This document shows, one piece after another, positions 63,152 to 64,000 of a stretch of 64,000 nt of DNA. Numbering within the stretch: the stretch's first letter is position 1; every line of letters starts with the position of its first letter. Origin of the DNA: Pedobacter psychrodurus (lineage in GTDB: Bacteria > Bacteroidota > Bacteroidia > Sphingobacteriales > Sphingobacteriaceae); the NCBI RefSeq assembly GCF_004331735.1, contig NZ_SJSO01000003.1, positions 310,001 through 374,000 of the forward strand. The letters run 5' to 3'. A model generated the notes under the pieces. That model did no database searches, was not told the DNA's origin, and saw only the letters and a list, made by a program, of their open reading frames with translations. Position numbers and translations under genes: made by a program.

Positions 63152-63460
63152 ATGAAAAAAATCAAGAATCTACGTTTTATTATCCTTCTTTTTCTGGTAA
63201 CCAAGGCAGGTGTCCTTTTTGGCCAGAGCGGTGTCAATGGCCTTAACACGGCAACAACTACTTTAAAGACCTATGTGGACCCTGCATCTAATATTGCCCT
63301 TGTCATTGGAGGTATTGTGGGGATCGTCGGTGGAATACGTGTGTATTCCAAATGGAACAGTGGTGATCAGGACATCAATAAGGAACTGATGGGATGGGGT
63401 GGTTCGTGCCTTTTTCTGGTGCTTTCGTCACTGATCGTAAAAGCTTTCTTTGGCCTGTAA
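63152..63460 (+). CDS. TraE-like DUF4134 protein, second copy
   Basis: The ATG at 63152 gives a 102-residue protein with a clear signal peptide (FLVTKAGVLFGQ), then TYVDPASNIALVIGGIVGIVGGIRVYSKWNSGDQDINKELMGWGGS with two membrane helices, matching the DUF4134 pattern better than the first copy. It may be the main pilin-like subunit. The reading frame upstream is open to 63044, but that leader has no coding features. The following traF start is two bases after its stop. Confidence 0.88.
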   Translation: MKKIKNLRFIILLFLVTKAGVLFGQSGVNGLNTATTTLKTYVDPASNIALVIGGIVGIVGGIRVYSKWNSGDQDINKELMGWGGSCLFLVLSSLIVKAFFGL

Positions 63461-63461
63461 C

Positions 63462-63773
63462 ATGGAAGCCAAAAGATTTAAGGTGTATAAGGGGCTTCAG
63501 CGTCCGCTTACCTATAAAGGTTTTAAGGGCAGGTTTATCTACTGGGGCCTAGGGATGTTGCTTTTTTCTCTGGTGACCGGTGCGTTATTGATGGCGATGG
63601 TGAGTATGTATGCCGGGGCAGTTTTGATGATCGCGATGCTCATTTCCGGATTTTTCTGGCTTGCCGGGAGACAGAAAAAAGGGCTGTACGATAAAAAAAA
63701 GTTAAGGGGAGTCTATCTGCATCCCTCCAACCTTCAAAAAATCTATAGATATGTCAGGCAGGAACGAATTTAA
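63462..63773 (+). CDS. traF: TraF-like DUF4133 protein
   Basis: The 103-residue protein (from ATG at 63462) reads MEAKRFKVYKGLQRPLTYKG at the start, two membrane helices in the middle (GLGMLLFSLVTGALLMAMV and AGAVLMIAMLISGFFWLAG), and KKKLRGVYLHPSNLQKIYRYV at the end. This is the VirB3-like TraF family (DUF4133). It overlaps the traG start by 23 bases, indicating tight coupling with the ATPase. Confidence 0.92.
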   Translation: MEAKRFKVYKGLQRPLTYKGFKGRFIYWGLGMLLFSLVTGALLMAMVSMYAGAVLMIAMLISGFFWLAGRQKKGLYDKKKLRGVYLHPSNLQKIYRYVRQERI

Positions 63774-64000
63774 ACTTCCCTATCTGGGCGTAGATTCCGG
63801 TGTTTCGGAAGATCTGCTGTATGGCCTGAACGGTGAATTTTCGGTGATAATCCAAATGGAAAATCCTGTGGTACAATATGGCGCTGACGCGGATGCCTAT
63901 GAGAATTTCCATTCCGTTTTTATGAATCTGGTTGGTATTATCGGTGAGGGCCATATCATCCAGAAAATTGATGTCGTTTCAAAAGCTGTTTATCATGCCG
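63751..64000 (+). CDS. traG: TraG-type conjugation ATPase, VirB4-like (C-terminus cut by window edge)
   Basis: The frame begins at the ATG at 63751 inside the end of traF and is open to the window edge, giving 83 residues: MSGRNEFKLPYLGVDSGVSE, DLLYGLNGEFSVIIQMENPVVQYG, AYENFHSVFMNLVGIIGEGH and IIQKIDVVSKAVYH. This is the N-terminal domain of the Bacteroidota TraG (VirB4-like) ATPase that powers the transfer machine. The Walker A region would lie outside the window. Confidence 0.88.
   Translation, partial: MSGRNEFKLPYLGVDSGVSEDLLYGLNGEFSVIIQMENPVVQYGADADAYENFHSVFMNLVGIIGEGHIIQKIDVVSKAVYHA

Overview
The window is a low-GC Bacteroidota chromosome segment, most like Sphingobacteriaceae (Pedobacter, Mucilaginibacter or Sphingobacterium). 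The evidence is a SusC/SusD pair driven by an ECF sigma factor and a FecR anti-sigma with a Bacteroidota-type C-terminal domain, DUF4369-TlpA thioredoxins, several Crp/Fnr regulators with nearby pirins, weak Shine-Dalgarno sequences, and a Bacteroidota conjugative transfer module (MobA/MobB, TraA, tandem TraE-like proteins, TraF, TraG) at the right edge.

Left part (1-8.3 kb). A truncated ECF sigma gene lies at the edge. It is followed by a three-gene unit: a small basic protein, a membrane protein with a decayed HD-like domain fused to a Pycsar-type PycTM domain, and a large secreted Omp85-type barrel with a kinase-like motif. A gene graveyard follows (6.0-7.9 kb). It holds a frameshifted unidentified relic, an antisense fragment of an NADP-dependent oxidoreductase, and an eroded Crp/Fnr gene. 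A small GNAT acetyltransferase ends this part.

Stress and detoxification region (8.4-23.8 kb). It carries an LLM flavin monooxygenase, two pirins, a Crp/Fnr regulator with an ETLSR recognition helix, two retropepsin-like secreted proteins, a secreted YtcJ-like amidohydrolase with an SDR, a PAS histidine kinase, two NTF2-fold proteins and an AraC regulator. Four upstream regions here (before 13067, 14347, 19803 and 20586) share an ungapped 39-base block that starts with an FNR-like box. A Bacteroidota -7-like element follows 21-22 bases after each block. This looks like a local regulon.

Uptake locus (24.4-36.6 kb, minus strand). The order of transcription is ECF sigma, FecR, SusC with an STN domain, SusD, two TlpA thioredoxins and two M16 peptidases. 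The proposed role is import, reduction and proteolysis of a (possibly disulfide-containing) peptide under cell-surface signalling. A LytS/LytTR two-component pair, a secreted alpha/beta hydrolase-like protein, a GH43 lipoprotein, a DUF1080 hydrolase and an orphan Tat signal relic follow (37.2-44.0 kb).

Second detoxification region (44.5-55.4 kb). It holds a beta-carbonic anhydrase, two zinc-free MDR oxidoreductases, an NTF2 protein, two small GNATs, a Crp/Fnr regulator, a third pirin, a bestrophin and a small outer-membrane protein. Its gene set echoes the decayed 6.8-8.3 kb stretch.

Right end (56-64 kb). An IS110 relic and tRNA-Arg(CCG) precede the start of a conjugative element: twin small HTH-like proteins flanking a GC-rich candidate RNA, relaxosome genes with a repeat-rich spacer, and the tra operon running off the window. 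No integrase, coupling protein, CRISPR array or rRNA is visible.
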